From Allobosea lupini (GTDB lineage: Bacteria > Pseudomonadota > Alphaproteobacteria > Rhizobiales > Beijerinckiaceae): a stretch of DNA of 64,000 nucleotides. The stretch spans positions 454,758-518,757 of the forward strand of contig NZ_FOAN01000005.1 in assembly GCF_900109525.1 (NCBI RefSeq), written 5' to 3'. Numbering within the stretch: the first letter of the stretch is position 1; every line of letters starts with the position of its first letter. A model generated the notes under the pieces. It was given only the letters and a program-made list of their open reading frames with translations. It was not told the DNA's origin and searched no databases. This document shows positions 43,967 through 52,299 of this stretch, one piece after another. The position numbers and the translations under genes are program-made.

Positions 43967-45772
43967 TCATTCGAGCGCAGGCGCGGCTCCCTCGATCAGG
44001 CCGTGCATCTTGAGCGCCAGTTCCAGAGCAAAGCGCGTATCGGGCGGCTCGGGATCGATGCCGAACAACTCCTGGATCCGCGTCAGCCGATAGCGCAATG
44101 TGGTGACGTGCAGGCCCATGGCGTCGGCGCAGGCCTGGCTGCGGCAGCCATGGCGCAGATAAGTGGCGAGCGTCTCGAGATAGGGCGTGCCATGCTCCCG
44201 GTCATGGCTCGCGACGCGCCCGATGCTGCCGTCGACGAACCGGCGCACCTCGGCCGCATCGGCCGCTCCGATCAGCATCGGCAATGGCCCGAAATCGAGC
44301 GCCGACAGCACGCCGGTCCGCTTGAAGCCGCGCGCGATCCGCACCATGCGCCAGACCCGCTCCCACTCGCCGGCATAGTCGTCGAGCTCCTGGCACAGCC
44401 CGCCGATCACCACGATCGGCTCGCCCTGCAGGTCATGGCGCAGGACGTCGGTGATGCGTTTTGCAAAACGTTCTGAGGCTTCGCGCTTCGGCCCCTCCGG
44501 CTCGGGCTCGAGGCAGACGAGCCCGGCACCGACGGCGACGATATGGCAGCCCAGGCTGAGCTGGCCGGCAAGGCGCGCGACGCTCTGATGCGCCTGCTGG
44601 GTGCGGTCGCGCTCACCATGGCCGGCGGCAGGCAGGTCCACCACCATCATCCGCAGCGGCCGCGAGAGCGAGACGCCGAGATGGCGCGCCCGGCGCAGAA
44701 TGTCGTCGGGATCACGCCAGCGCCGCTCGACGATCTCGAAGAACAGCTCCGTCAGCGTCCGGGTCTCGAAGCGGAAGCGGATCACGCTGCGCATCATCTG
44801 CACGCTCAGGGCGAATTTCGCGCTGTCGATCGTCAGCCGCCTGAGATCGCCACCCTGCTCCTCGCCGAACAGCACGAGCGCGCCGACCTGCTCCGCCTCG
44901 ACGGCGAGCGGTTCGACCGCCGCCTGCAGTCGCAGCACGCGCCCGTCATGCGAGACCGTCAGCTCGGCTCGGCCCGCCCGCTCGCGCGTCACGCTCTGCC
45001 TGAGCTGCGCGATCACCCGGTCGGCTTCACCTTCGGCGAGTAGCCTGCGCCAGGCGGCAGCGTCGAGCAGATCCGGCATGGGCGAGCCGTTGGCGACGAG
45101 CGTGTTGGCGGAGAAATCGATCACCAGCACGGCACATTGCAGGAATTCGCCAAGCCGTTCCGCCAAGGCCTCGATCGAGCCTCCGGCCAGCACCTCCTGC
45201 AGCAGGTCGCTTTGCGCGACCAGTGCGTGGCGCAAATCCTCGGCAACGCCCCGTGCGGCCCGCAGGCGATGCTCGCGCTCGACCGCGATGGTCCCGAGAT
45301 GCGCGATCATCGCCATGAAGGCGAGATCTTCGGACGGCACTGGCTTCAAAGCCCGCGAGACCAGGCTGAGCACCATCGGGCGCCCTTCGGCATCGGCGCT
45401 GCCGAGCGGCAGGACGATCACCGAGCGGTAGTCGCGCTCGAACGCCTCACGCCGATAGCCAGGGAAGTCCTCGGAGGTGCGGGCATCCTCGATATAGACC
45501 GGCTCGCCCGTTCGCAGGGCGAGCAGTGCCGGACTCGTCGCCAGCTCCCAGCGATCCTCGAGCCGCCGGCGGAGCAAGGTGGGATCGTGCCTCGCGACCA
45601 CATTGGCGTGGCCATGGGTCAGATCGACCGCCATGATCGAGCCCATGGTCCAGCCGCCATGCTCGCAGGCCACCTTGACCAGGTCGAGCAGCAGACCGTC
45701 GAGATCGGAACCGGAATTGATCCGGCTGGCGACATCGCGCAGCGAGGCGATCTGGGAAACCGGGTCGAGCAT
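43967..45772 (-). CDS. PucR-type transcriptional regulator with GAF domain
   Basis: 601 residues from the ATG at 45772, which has AGGA 9 nt upstream; starts at 45814 and 45838 are alternatives. A GAF domain fills about residues 10-180 (AVDLTHGHANVVARHDPTLL, YRSVIVLPLG). The C-terminus is a PucR helix-turn-helix (LATYLRHGCRSQACADAMGLHVTTLRYRLTRI). Such regulators activate catabolic operons on binding a substrate. It lies immediately upstream of the reductase operon on the same strand and is divergent from the DUF1185 gene, so it probably controls both. Confidence 0.85.
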   Translation of the reverse strand: MLDPVSQIASLRDVASRINSGSDLDGLLLDLVKVACEHGGWTMGSIMAVDLTHGHANVVARHDPTLLRRRLEDRWELATSPALLALRTGEPVYIEDARTSEDFPGYRREAFERDYRSVIVLPLGSADAEGRPMVLSLVSRALKPVPSEDLAFMAMIAHLGTIAVEREHRLRAARGVAEDLRHALVAQSDLLQEVLAGGSIEALAERLGEFLQCAVLVIDFSANTLVANGSPMPDLLDAAAWRRLLAEGEADRVIAQLRQSVTRERAGRAELTVSHDGRVLRLQAAVEPLAVEAEQVGALVLFGEEQGGDLRRLTIDSAKFALSVQMMRSVIRFRFETRTLTELFFEIVERRWRDPDDILRRARHLGVSLSRPLRMMVVDLPAAGHGERDRTQQAHQSVARLAGQLSLGCHIVAVGAGLVCLEPEPEGPKREASERFAKRITDVLRHDLQGEPIVVIGGLCQELDDYAGEWERVWRMVRIARGFKRTGVLSALDFGPLPMLIGAADAAEVRRFVDGSIGRVASHDREHGTPYLETLATYLRHGCRSQACADAMGLHVTTLRYRLTRIQELFGIDPEPPDTRFALELALKMHGLIEGAAPALE

Positions 45773-45908
45773 CGCGTCTGATCCTGACTGGCCATCTGCA
45801 TAGGCTCGCAGCATCGTCCTGCCGGTTCTTCCTAGCAACCGGAGGAAGACAGATGCGCGCCGGCAACTAGCTTGGCCAGCGACGACATTTCAAACGCCGG
45901 AGGCGAGC

Positions 45909-46514
45909 ATGGATATCGGGCTGCGCAAGATCGCGACCTTCACGGAAGAGACCATGCTCGAGGGCGGCAAGACCGCGTCGCGGCCGGTCACCATGGTGGT
46001 GGTCGCCGCCGTCGTGAAGAATCCCTGGGCCGGCCAGGGCTTCGTCGAGAATCTGCGGCCGGAAATCCTGCGGATCGCCCGCCCGCTCGGCCTTGAGATG
46101 ACGCGTCGGCTCGTGGCCGCGATGCCGGGAGAGCGTGTCGAGGCCTATGGCAAGGCGGCGATCGTCGGGGTTAACGGCGAGATCGAGCACGCCTCTGCCC
46201 TGATTCACACGCTGCGCTTCGGCAACGTCTTCCGCGAGGCGGTCTCGGGCACGGCCTTCCTGAGCTTCACCAACACCCGCACCGCGCCGGGCGCGCTGAT
46301 CTCGCTGCCGATGATCCACAAGAGCGAGACCGGCAAGCGCTCGCACTTCATCACCGCGACCTTCCAGATCGCCGACGCACCGGGGCCAGACGAGGTCCTG
46401 GTCGCGATCGGCGCGTCCGATGGCGGCCGCATCCATCCGCGCATCGCCGACCGTTTCGAGGACATGAAAGAAATGGACAGCGAGCAGGCGGCAGGCGAAG
46501 CGGTGCCCGCATAG
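45909..46514 (+). CDS. DUF1185 ('amino acid synthesis' family) protein
   Basis: A 201-residue protein of the DUF1185 family, recognised from its compact alpha/beta fold pattern: IGLRKIATFTEET, the VVVAAVVKNPWAGQGFVENL block and the HPRIADRFEDM tail. The function is unknown; the family is widespread in catabolic clusters together with LLM monooxygenases and flavin reductases. It is divergent from the PucR gene with about 136 bp between, so it is likely co-regulated with the betaine operon. Confidence 0.85.
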   Translation: MDIGLRKIATFTEETMLEGGKTASRPVTMVVVAAVVKNPWAGQGFVENLRPEILRIARPLGLEMTRRLVAAMPGERVEAYGKAAIVGVNGEIEHASALIHTLRFGNVFREAVSGTAFLSFTNTRTAPGALISLPMIHKSETGKRSHFITATFQIADAPGPDEVLVAIGASDGGRIHPRIADRFEDMKEMDSEQAAGEAVPA

Positions 46515-46785
46515 GCCGGGCGTGCGTCCTCCACCGCGCCAGCGACACGCTGACCGGACCCCATTTGGTCGCCTTCCGTGCCCCTATCGGCCTATCGCGG
46601 AGCCCTGTCGGCTATTCAACTGCCCGAAAGCGGGCCTTCCAACAGTTGGCGATGGGCCAATAGCTGCCGTTGGCACAATGCCCGGAAGCAGACATTGGCG
46701 AGAGGCAGTGAGGAGGGCCCATCACGTGCCGCGTCAGAAATTCACGGTGGCCCTTTCGCCATGCCGACGGCCAAAGTCGATTCTC
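46515..46785. other. Intergenic spacer with a small hairpin, no gene seen
   Basis: This 271-bp convergent spacer has no plausible coding frame. It contains GCCCG-AAAG-CGGGC (46622-46635), which could end transcription or be a decayed extragenic repeat; the same 14-mer recurs at 55262-55275. GGAAGC followed by GACATT at 46684-46696 resembles a segment at 56123-56135. No T-tract follows the hairpin. Confidence 0.4.
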
Positions 46786-47538
46786 TCAAAGCCGCATTCC
46801 ACCATCGACGGCGATCTCGGCGCCGTTGATATAACTGCCCTCACGTGAGCAAAGCAGCAGGGCGACACCCGCACAGTCATCGGCACGCCCGAGCCTGCCG
46901 AGCGGAATGCGTGCGAGCACCTGCTCCTCCCGTCCAGGCTGGCCAAGCACTGCGCGGTTGCGATCGGTCAGGATCGCGCCGGGCCGGATGATGTTGCAGG
47001 TGACATCTGGCGCACGCAGGGTCCGCGCCAGATCGAGGATCATGTTGCTCTGCGCCGCCTTGGTGGCCGCGTAATGGAAATGCGTCGGATTGGGGCGTGC
47101 CTCCTGCACGCTGCCGATCGCGATGATCCGGCCGAAGCCGCGCATCAGCATGCCAGGCAGGAAGGCCTGCAGCAGCCTCACTGTGGCATGAAGGTTGATC
47201 TCGGTTTGCGCAGCCATCGCGGCTTCCGAGACCGCATCCCATGTCTCTAGGGTTTCGACGGAGGCGCAGAGCACTAAGATGTCGGGTTCGTTTCCGTTCG
47301 CCTTCAGCTCTGCCGCCATGGCGGATGGGGCGGCGGCCTCCGCGAGATCGGCGATCAAGGTCGATGCCGCGAGACCTTTTGCCCGCAGATCAGTCGTTGC
47401 CGCGTCGGCTGCAACGACATCCCGGTCATGGATGATCGCATGCGCGCCCGCCTCGGCGAGCCGCGTCGCGATCGCCAGGCCGATGCCGCGCGCCGCGCCG
47501 GTGACGAGCGCGGTGTGCCCCGAAAGCGGCCCCGCCAT
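46786..47538 (-). CDS. SDR-family oxidoreductase of the sugar-acid locus
   Basis: 250 residues with the classical TGxxxGIG site in VTGAARGIG (residues 13-21), the catalytic Ser region (IAIGSVQEA) and YxxxK in FHYAATKAAQ. The C-terminal DGGMRL is typical of the classical SDR. It starts at 47538 with a one-base overlap (TGATG) with the binding-protein stop, so it is co-expressed. It probably oxidises a sugar or sugar acid taken up by the linked importer; the substrate is unknown. Confidence 0.88.
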   Translation of the reverse strand: MAGPLSGHTALVTGAARGIGLAIATRLAEAGAHAIIHDRDVVAADAATTDLRAKGLAASTLIADLAEAAAPSAMAAELKANGNEPDILVLCASVETLETWDAVSEAAMAAQTEINLHATVRLLQAFLPGMLMRGFGRIIAIGSVQEARPNPTHFHYAATKAAQSNMILDLARTLRAPDVTCNIIRPGAILTDRNRAVLGQPGREEQVLARIPLGRLGRADDCAGVALLLCSREGSYINGAEIAVDGGMRL

Positions 47539-48827
47539 CAGCCGAGCAGCGGCTTCACGCGGGCGACTGCATCGTCCATGGCCTGCTGCGGCGGCTTGCG
47601 GCCGAGCACGGCGGCCTGCGTCTCCTCGATGAAGATGTCGTGGGCGCGGGCCTGCTCGTCGAAGGCCGGCAGATGGATGCGCGAGGCCTTCAGCGCCGCG
47701 GCCTCGTCGGCGGCATAGGGCATCGCCGCCTTGAGCTTCTCGTCGGCATAGGTCGAGATCCGGGTCGGCCCGTTGCCGTTGAGCGCCATCGCCGTGGTGC
47801 CGGCCTTCGACGAGAGCGCGCGGATGAGTTCCCAGGCGAGCGGCTTCTGCTTGGCGTTCTTAGGGATCATCAGCGACCAGAACTCGACCGTCGGCGCGAA
47901 GGCGACCTTGCCGGCGAGGTCCGCCGCCATCGGCGGTAGCAGCGACTTGAAGCGCCCGCCATATTTGCCCTTGGCCGGGTCGTTGTAGGAGACGAGCCGC
48001 GCAAACGGGTTGATCGTCATCGCCGCCCTGCCCTGCTGCATCCAGGTGGTGATCTCCTCATTGTTCACCGTGGCGAAGTTCCGCGGCAGCACGCCAGCCT
48101 TGTAGAGATCGGCAAGGATGGTCAGCGCTTTGACCATCGGAGGCTCGTTCGCGGTCAGCTTGCCGTCGGCCGTCATGTAGTCGCCGCCGAGGCAGCGCGA
48201 GACAGTCAGGAAATTCGAGGCGAAGACGGCGGTGAAGGCGAGGCCGTGGACCTGTGTGCCGTCCTCGCGCTTGAAGGTGAGCTTGCGCGCCACCTCGACC
48301 AGTTCCTCGAAGGTCGTCGGCAGCTTGTTGATGCCGCGTTCCTCCAGCAGCGCCTCGTTGTAGATCAGCGCATTGGTGGCGTGGCGGACCGGGATGCCGT
48401 GCAGGGCGCCATCGACCTTGAGCGGGCCGATCAGGCCGGGCGCGAAATCGTCGAAGGCCTCGATCGGCGCATCCTTGAGCAGCGTATCGAGCGGCTCGAA
48501 CAGCTTGAGATTGCGCGGCACGGCGCGGCCATTAACGAGATAGGCGACGTCGATCGAGGTCTCGGCCAGCGAGGCCTCGCGCAGCAGGCGCTCATGCACG
48601 GCATTGACGTCGCCGAAGGTGACCCAGTTCAGGTTCGCCCCGCTCGTCTTGCGGAAGGCCTCGGTGGCGTCGCCGCCCGGCCCGGTCGTGGCGGCGGTCT
48701 GGTGGACGCGGTGGCCGAGCACGGTGAGCGTCTTCGCCTGCGCGAGGGTGCGACTCGGCAAAGCGGCGGCAGCCACGGCCGCGCCGGCGAGAGCACCGAA
48801 GCGACGGCGCGAGATCGGAAAGGTCAT
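47538..48827 (-). CDS. Sugar ABC transporter binding protein, paralog 1 (family 1, Tat-type signal)
   Basis: The ATG at 48827 has GGAGGAG 5-7 nt upstream and gives 429 residues with a twin-arginine signal (PISRRRFGALAGAA, cleaved near LAQ). The mature part is a family-1 binding protein. It aligns along its length with the neighbour upstream (both have GHRV or AHRV, then REASLxETSxDV and NGNGPxRxSTYA), so the pair is a tandem duplication. Export of a folded protein by Tat suggests a bound cofactor or a fast-folding partner, but is only inferred from RR. Confidence 0.9.
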   Translation of the reverse strand: MTFPISRRRFGALAGAAVAAAALPSRTLAQAKTLTVLGHRVHQTAATTGPGGDATEAFRKTSGANLNWVTFGDVNAVHERLLREASLAETSIDVAYLVNGRAVPRNLKLFEPLDTLLKDAPIEAFDDFAPGLIGPLKVDGALHGIPVRHATNALIYNEALLEERGINKLPTTFEELVEVARKLTFKREDGTQVHGLAFTAVFASNFLTVSRCLGGDYMTADGKLTANEPPMVKALTILADLYKAGVLPRNFATVNNEEITTWMQQGRAAMTINPFARLVSYNDPAKGKYGGRFKSLLPPMAADLAGKVAFAPTVEFWSLMIPKNAKQKPLAWELIRALSSKAGTTAMALNGNGPTRISTYADEKLKAAMPYAADEAAALKASRIHLPAFDEQARAHDIFIEETQAAVLGRKPPQQAMDDAVARVKPLLG

Positions 48828-48859
48828 GGCATCTCCTCCGGGCCTTTTCTGCCTTATGA

Positions 48860-50161
48860 TCAAGCCGGCAACAGCGGCTGCACGCGCTTGACCAGCGAGG
48901 CCATCGCTTCCTCGGGCGTCTTCATGCCGAGCACCGCGGCCTCCGCCTCCTCCTTGAACAGGTCGCCGGCGCGAGCCGCCTCGTCGAAAGCCGGCAGCGG
49001 CACGCGCGCCACCTTCAGCACTTTCAGTTCTTCGGCCGCGTAAGGCACGGTCCCGGCGAAGCTCTGATCGGCATAGGTCGAGGCGCGGACCGGGCCGTTG
49101 CCATTGAGCGCAGCCTTCAGGGTCGCCTCCTTCGAGGCCATTGCCTTGATGAAGCTCCAGGCGAGGTCTTTGCGCTTGGCGTTCTTCGGGATGACCATGC
49201 CCCAGAACTCGACCTTGGCCGGGGCGGCATCGTATTTGCCCGCCAGCGTCTTGGAGGCTGGAACGGCGATCGTCCTGATCTTGCCAGAGAATTTCGACTT
49301 CTGCGGATCGTTGTAGATGCGGTTGCGGCCCATGCTCTGCAGGCTCATCGCCGCCCGGCCCTGCTGCATCCAGACATTGACGTCCTCAGGCGAGAGCGTC
49401 GCGAAATTGCGCGGGAAGGCGTTGGCCTGGAAGAGCTCGCGCAAGGTCCGGATCGCGTTCAGCATCGGCGGCTGGTCGGCGGCGCATTTGAAGTCGGGCG
49501 TGATGAACTCGCCATCCCAGGCGCGGGCGAGGTCGATCACGTTGGGATAGGTCACGCCCGGCATGCAAAGGCCGACGACCTGGGTGCCGTCGGAGCGGCG
49601 ATAGCTGCAGGCCCTGGCGATCTCGATCATCTCCTCGATCGTCGCCGGCGGTTTGGAGAAGCCCTTCTCGGCCAGAATCTCCTCATTGTAGTGCAGGCCG
49701 GAGGAGGCATGCCGGAACGGGACGGCGAGCTGCTTCCCGCCGACAGTCATGCCCTGCATCAAGCCCGGAAAGATGTCGGCGGGGTCCGCGAGCGGATCGC
49801 GCTTGAGATAGTCGTCGAGCGCTTCGAACAGATTTGCGGCGCGCGGCACGACCTGGGTGTTGAGGACGAAGCCGACATCGACCGAAGTCTCGCCGAGGCT
49901 CGCCTCGCGGAACAGCCGCTCCTGCAACGGGCCGGTGTCGAAGGTCGTCCACTGGACGCCGACGCCGTTCTTGGCGGCCCAATCCTTGGTGATGTCGCCG
50001 CCCTGTGCGCCGGTCGAGACCGTCTGCATGACGCGATGGGCAAAGACGTTGAACGGCCCGCCTTGCTGCGCGCGTGCGCCTCCGGCGCCTAGCGCCGTGA
50101 AACTCAGCCCGAGGATGCCGGCGCCGAACTGCCTACGATTCAGCCCTGTCTCCGTCGTCAT
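48860..50161 (-). CDS. Sugar ABC transporter binding protein, paralog 2 (family 1, Tat-type signal)
   Basis: A 433-residue family-1 binding protein with a Tat-like signal (NRRQFGAGILGLSF, cleaved near ARAQ). It is paralogous to the next gene, from which it is separated by 32 bp. Two binding proteins with one permease pair imply two related substrates or a split in affinity. The 5' end overlaps the GntR gene by 29 bp, so the regulator and both binding proteins are one transcript. Confidence 0.9.
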   Translation of the reverse strand: MTTETGLNRRQFGAGILGLSFTALGAGGARAQQGGPFNVFAHRVMQTVSTGAQGGDITKDWAAKNGVGVQWTTFDTGPLQERLFREASLGETSVDVGFVLNTQVVPRAANLFEALDDYLKRDPLADPADIFPGLMQGMTVGGKQLAVPFRHASSGLHYNEEILAEKGFSKPPATIEEMIEIARACSYRRSDGTQVVGLCMPGVTYPNVIDLARAWDGEFITPDFKCAADQPPMLNAIRTLRELFQANAFPRNFATLSPEDVNVWMQQGRAAMSLQSMGRNRIYNDPQKSKFSGKIRTIAVPASKTLAGKYDAAPAKVEFWGMVIPKNAKRKDLAWSFIKAMASKEATLKAALNGNGPVRASTYADQSFAGTVPYAAEELKVLKVARVPLPAFDEAARAGDLFKEEAEAAVLGMKTPEEAMASLVKRVQPLLPA

Positions 50162-50924
50162 GCCTGTCCTCCCGATGGTTCGCGAGTTCCGCGATGGCGG
50201 CTTCTGCCGCTTCGAAATGTTTGTTCATGGCGGCGAAAGCCGCGGCCTGATCGCCGACGCGGATCGCCTCGACGACGCGCACATGCCGCGCGAAGGTGCG
50301 GCGCCAGTCGTCCTTGGTGCGCTTCTCGCGCGAATTGAAGATCTCCATGACCTCGCGGATCACCGGCCGAAGACCCCTGATCTGGAAATCGAGCAGACGA
50401 TTGCCGGAGGAGGCGGCGATCGCCTCGTGAAAGTCGAGATCAGCCTCGATCCAGCGCGGCACATGGCCGAGTGCATCCTCCATGCGGGCGAGGATCAGAT
50501 CGAGCTTCTCGACATTATCAGCCGAGCGCCGCGCGGCACTATGAGCTGCGATCGGCGGCTCGAGGATGCGGCGCAATTCCACTGCCTCGGTCAGGCCATT
50601 GGCCCGGCCGCGCACGGCGAAACGATAGAAGCGGTCGAGCGGGGCGGCATCGAGCGCCTGAATGCGGGTCGGCTTGCCCTGCTGGATGTGCACGACGCCC
50701 ATCGCCGCGAGCTGGCGGATGGCCTCGCGGGCGATCGGCTTGCTGACGCCGAAGGAAGCGGCGATCCGCGCTTCCGACGGCAAAGCGTCACCGGGCTTTA
50801 GCCTGCCGTCCTGGATCGCCTGGGTGATGCGCTGGATCACGGCGTCGCCAAGCCGCATCGGGACGACGTCGCCGCCGGCAAATGGGTCGTCGCCACCCAG
50901 CAGGGATGAAGCGGCATCGCTCAT
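50133..50924 (-). CDS. GntR-family (FadR/FCD) regulator of the sugar-acid locus
   Basis: 263 residues: a winged HTH (LPSEARIAASFGVSKPIAREAIRQL) at about 45-70 and an FCD all-helical effector domain with the metal-binding residues expected in DLDFHEAIAASSGN and FARHVRVVEAI. The ATG at 50924 has GGAGGTGATTG 7 nt upstream; the earlier TTG is not needed. It is divergent from the racemase-type gene at 51021, with a near-perfect 25-bp palindrome between them, its probable operator. Confidence 0.92.
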   Translation of the reverse strand: MSDAASSLLGGDDPFAGGDVVPMRLGDAVIQRITQAIQDGRLKPGDALPSEARIAASFGVSKPIAREAIRQLAAMGVVHIQQGKPTRIQALDAAPLDRFYRFAVRGRANGLTEAVELRRILEPPIAAHSAARRSADNVEKLDLILARMEDALGHVPRWIEADLDFHEAIAASSGNRLLDFQIRGLRPVIREVMEIFNSREKRTKDDWRRTFARHVRVVEAIRVGDQAAAFAAMNKHFEAAEAAIAELANHREDRHDDGDRAES

Positions 50925-50975
50925 CAATCACCTCCGTGCGGAGATCATTGACAGATGCCGCTCAACTTGGCAACT

Positions 50976-51000
50976 GTTCAACCTATCAGATAAGTTGAAC
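50976..51000. promoter_or_regulatory. GntR operator, 25-bp near-perfect palindrome
   Basis: Two 12-bp arms flank a single central A: GTTCAACCTATC (50976-50987) and GATAAGTTGAAC (50989-51000), matching at 11 of 12 positions. It lies about 50 bp upstream of the GntR start on one side and 20 bp before the racemase gene on the other, so occupancy could repress both promoters. A TTGACA at 50948-50953 lies nearby. Confidence 0.8.
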
Positions 51001-51020
51001 ACTCGGGAGGACGCCGCTTC

Positions 51021-52145
51021 ATGCCGGCCAGCCGCATCTCGAAGGTCACCGTACATCCGCTGCGGGCGACCTTGCCCAAAGTCCAACGCACGTCGCAGGG
51101 CGACTATCCGGCGATCGAGATCGTCGTGGTCGAGGTCGAGACCGAGGATGGCGTCATCGGCTTCGGCGAAGGTCTCTGCCGCCGCGGCGCCGCAGGCTAC
51201 GCCCGCTTCATCGAGGAGGCGCTGGTGCCGCGCCTGCTCGGCCGCGACGCCGCCGACCGGCGCTTGCTCTGGAAGGCGATGCGCGCCGCCTTGTCTGGGC
51301 GCCCGGGCGGCCAGATCGTCGAGGCGATCGCGGCGGTCGACATCGCGCTGTGGGACATTGCCGGCAAGCAGGCAGGCCAGCCGATCCACACGCTGCTCGG
51401 CGGCATGGGCCGCAAAGAAGTCGCCGCCTATGCCTCCTCGATCAACTGGCTCGACGATGCCACGGTCGAGGCCGAGGTCGCCGCTGTGCTGAAGGCCGGT
51501 TTCCGCGAGATCAAGGTCAAGCTCGGCCATCCGCTGCGCGACGCGATCGCCCGCGCCAGGCTCGTGCGCAAGCTGGCCGGCGACGACATCGCCCTCTATG
51601 TCGACGCGAACTGGGCCTATGACGTCGACGACGCGCTGATCGTCGGGCGGGCGCTGGCCGATTTCGGCTACGGCTTCTTCGAGGAGCCGATCGCGCCGCA
51701 GGATCGCGAGGGCTATCGCCGCCTCGCCCAGCGCCTGCCGATCCGGCTCGCCGCCGGCGAGAGCGATTTCGTCGCGACCGAAGCTCTGATGTCGTTGCAG
51801 GACCGCTCGCTCGGGCTGATCCAGCCGGACGTGACGCGCTCGGGCGGGATCAGCGAGACCTGGCGCATCTGCGAGCTCGCCGCCGCCTTCAACACGGCTT
51901 ATGCCCCGCATGTCGGCTGGTCGGGCGCGATCTGCGTCGCCGCCAGCCTGCAGCTCGCCGCAGCGGCCGAGACCTTCCGCACCTTCGAGTGCATGGTCTA
52001 CCAGAACCCGCTGCGCGACGCCTTCACCCACCCGATCGTCGGTGAAGGCTCCCAGCTGGTCGAGGGCAAGCTTGCCGTGCCGCAGGGACCGGGACTTGGC
52101 ATCGAGATCGACCGCGACGCGCTCGCGCGCTTCAGGATCGCCTGA
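51021..52145 (+). CDS. Mandelate racemase/muconate lactonizing enzyme superfamily protein (MR subgroup)
   Basis: 374 residues of the enolase superfamily. Active-site residues fall at the numbers of mandelate racemase: KxK (Lys165 and Lys167), metal ligands Asp195, Glu221 or Glu222, and Glu247, and the Asp271-His298 pair (in IQPDVTRSGG and APHVGWSG). This makes it an MR-subgroup racemase or acid-sugar dehydratase. It is divergent from the GntR gene and precedes the permease pair, so it probably acts on an imported sugar acid. Confidence 0.9.
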   Translation: MPASRISKVTVHPLRATLPKVQRTSQGDYPAIEIVVVEVETEDGVIGFGEGLCRRGAAGYARFIEEALVPRLLGRDAADRRLLWKAMRAALSGRPGGQIVEAIAAVDIALWDIAGKQAGQPIHTLLGGMGRKEVAAYASSINWLDDATVEAEVAAVLKAGFREIKVKLGHPLRDAIARARLVRKLAGDDIALYVDANWAYDVDDALIVGRALADFGYGFFEEPIAPQDREGYRRLAQRLPIRLAAGESDFVATEALMSLQDRSLGLIQPDVTRSGGISETWRICELAAAFNTAYAPHVGWSGAICVAASLQLAAAAETFRTFECMVYQNPLRDAFTHPIVGEGSQLVEGKLAVPQGPGLGIEIDRDALARFRIA

Positions 52146-52189
52146 CAATGCGCTGTGTTCTCAGCCTCCAATACCTCCGGAGTCATCTC

Positions 52190-52285
52190 GGACAAGCGGC
52201 GAAGCCGCGCCGATCCGGGATCCATTCCGGAACGGTTCAGGCGTGGATCCCGGGTCTGCGCTTCGCTTCGCCCGGGATGACTAAG
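52190..52285. repeat. Extragenic palindromic repeat between the racemase and permease genes
   Basis: The 154-bp spacer contains a long imperfect palindrome: CCGGGATCCA (52215-52224) and TGGATCCCGG (52244-52253), with a further CCCGGGATGAC to its right. The palindrome with a CTGCGCTTCGCTTCGCCCGGG tail is typical of intergenic repeats scattered through Hyphomicrobiales genomes. No other copy is seen in this window. It may act as a transcript-processing or partial termination site between the operon genes. Confidence 0.65.
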
Positions 52286-52299
52286 GTGGGGAACCATAG

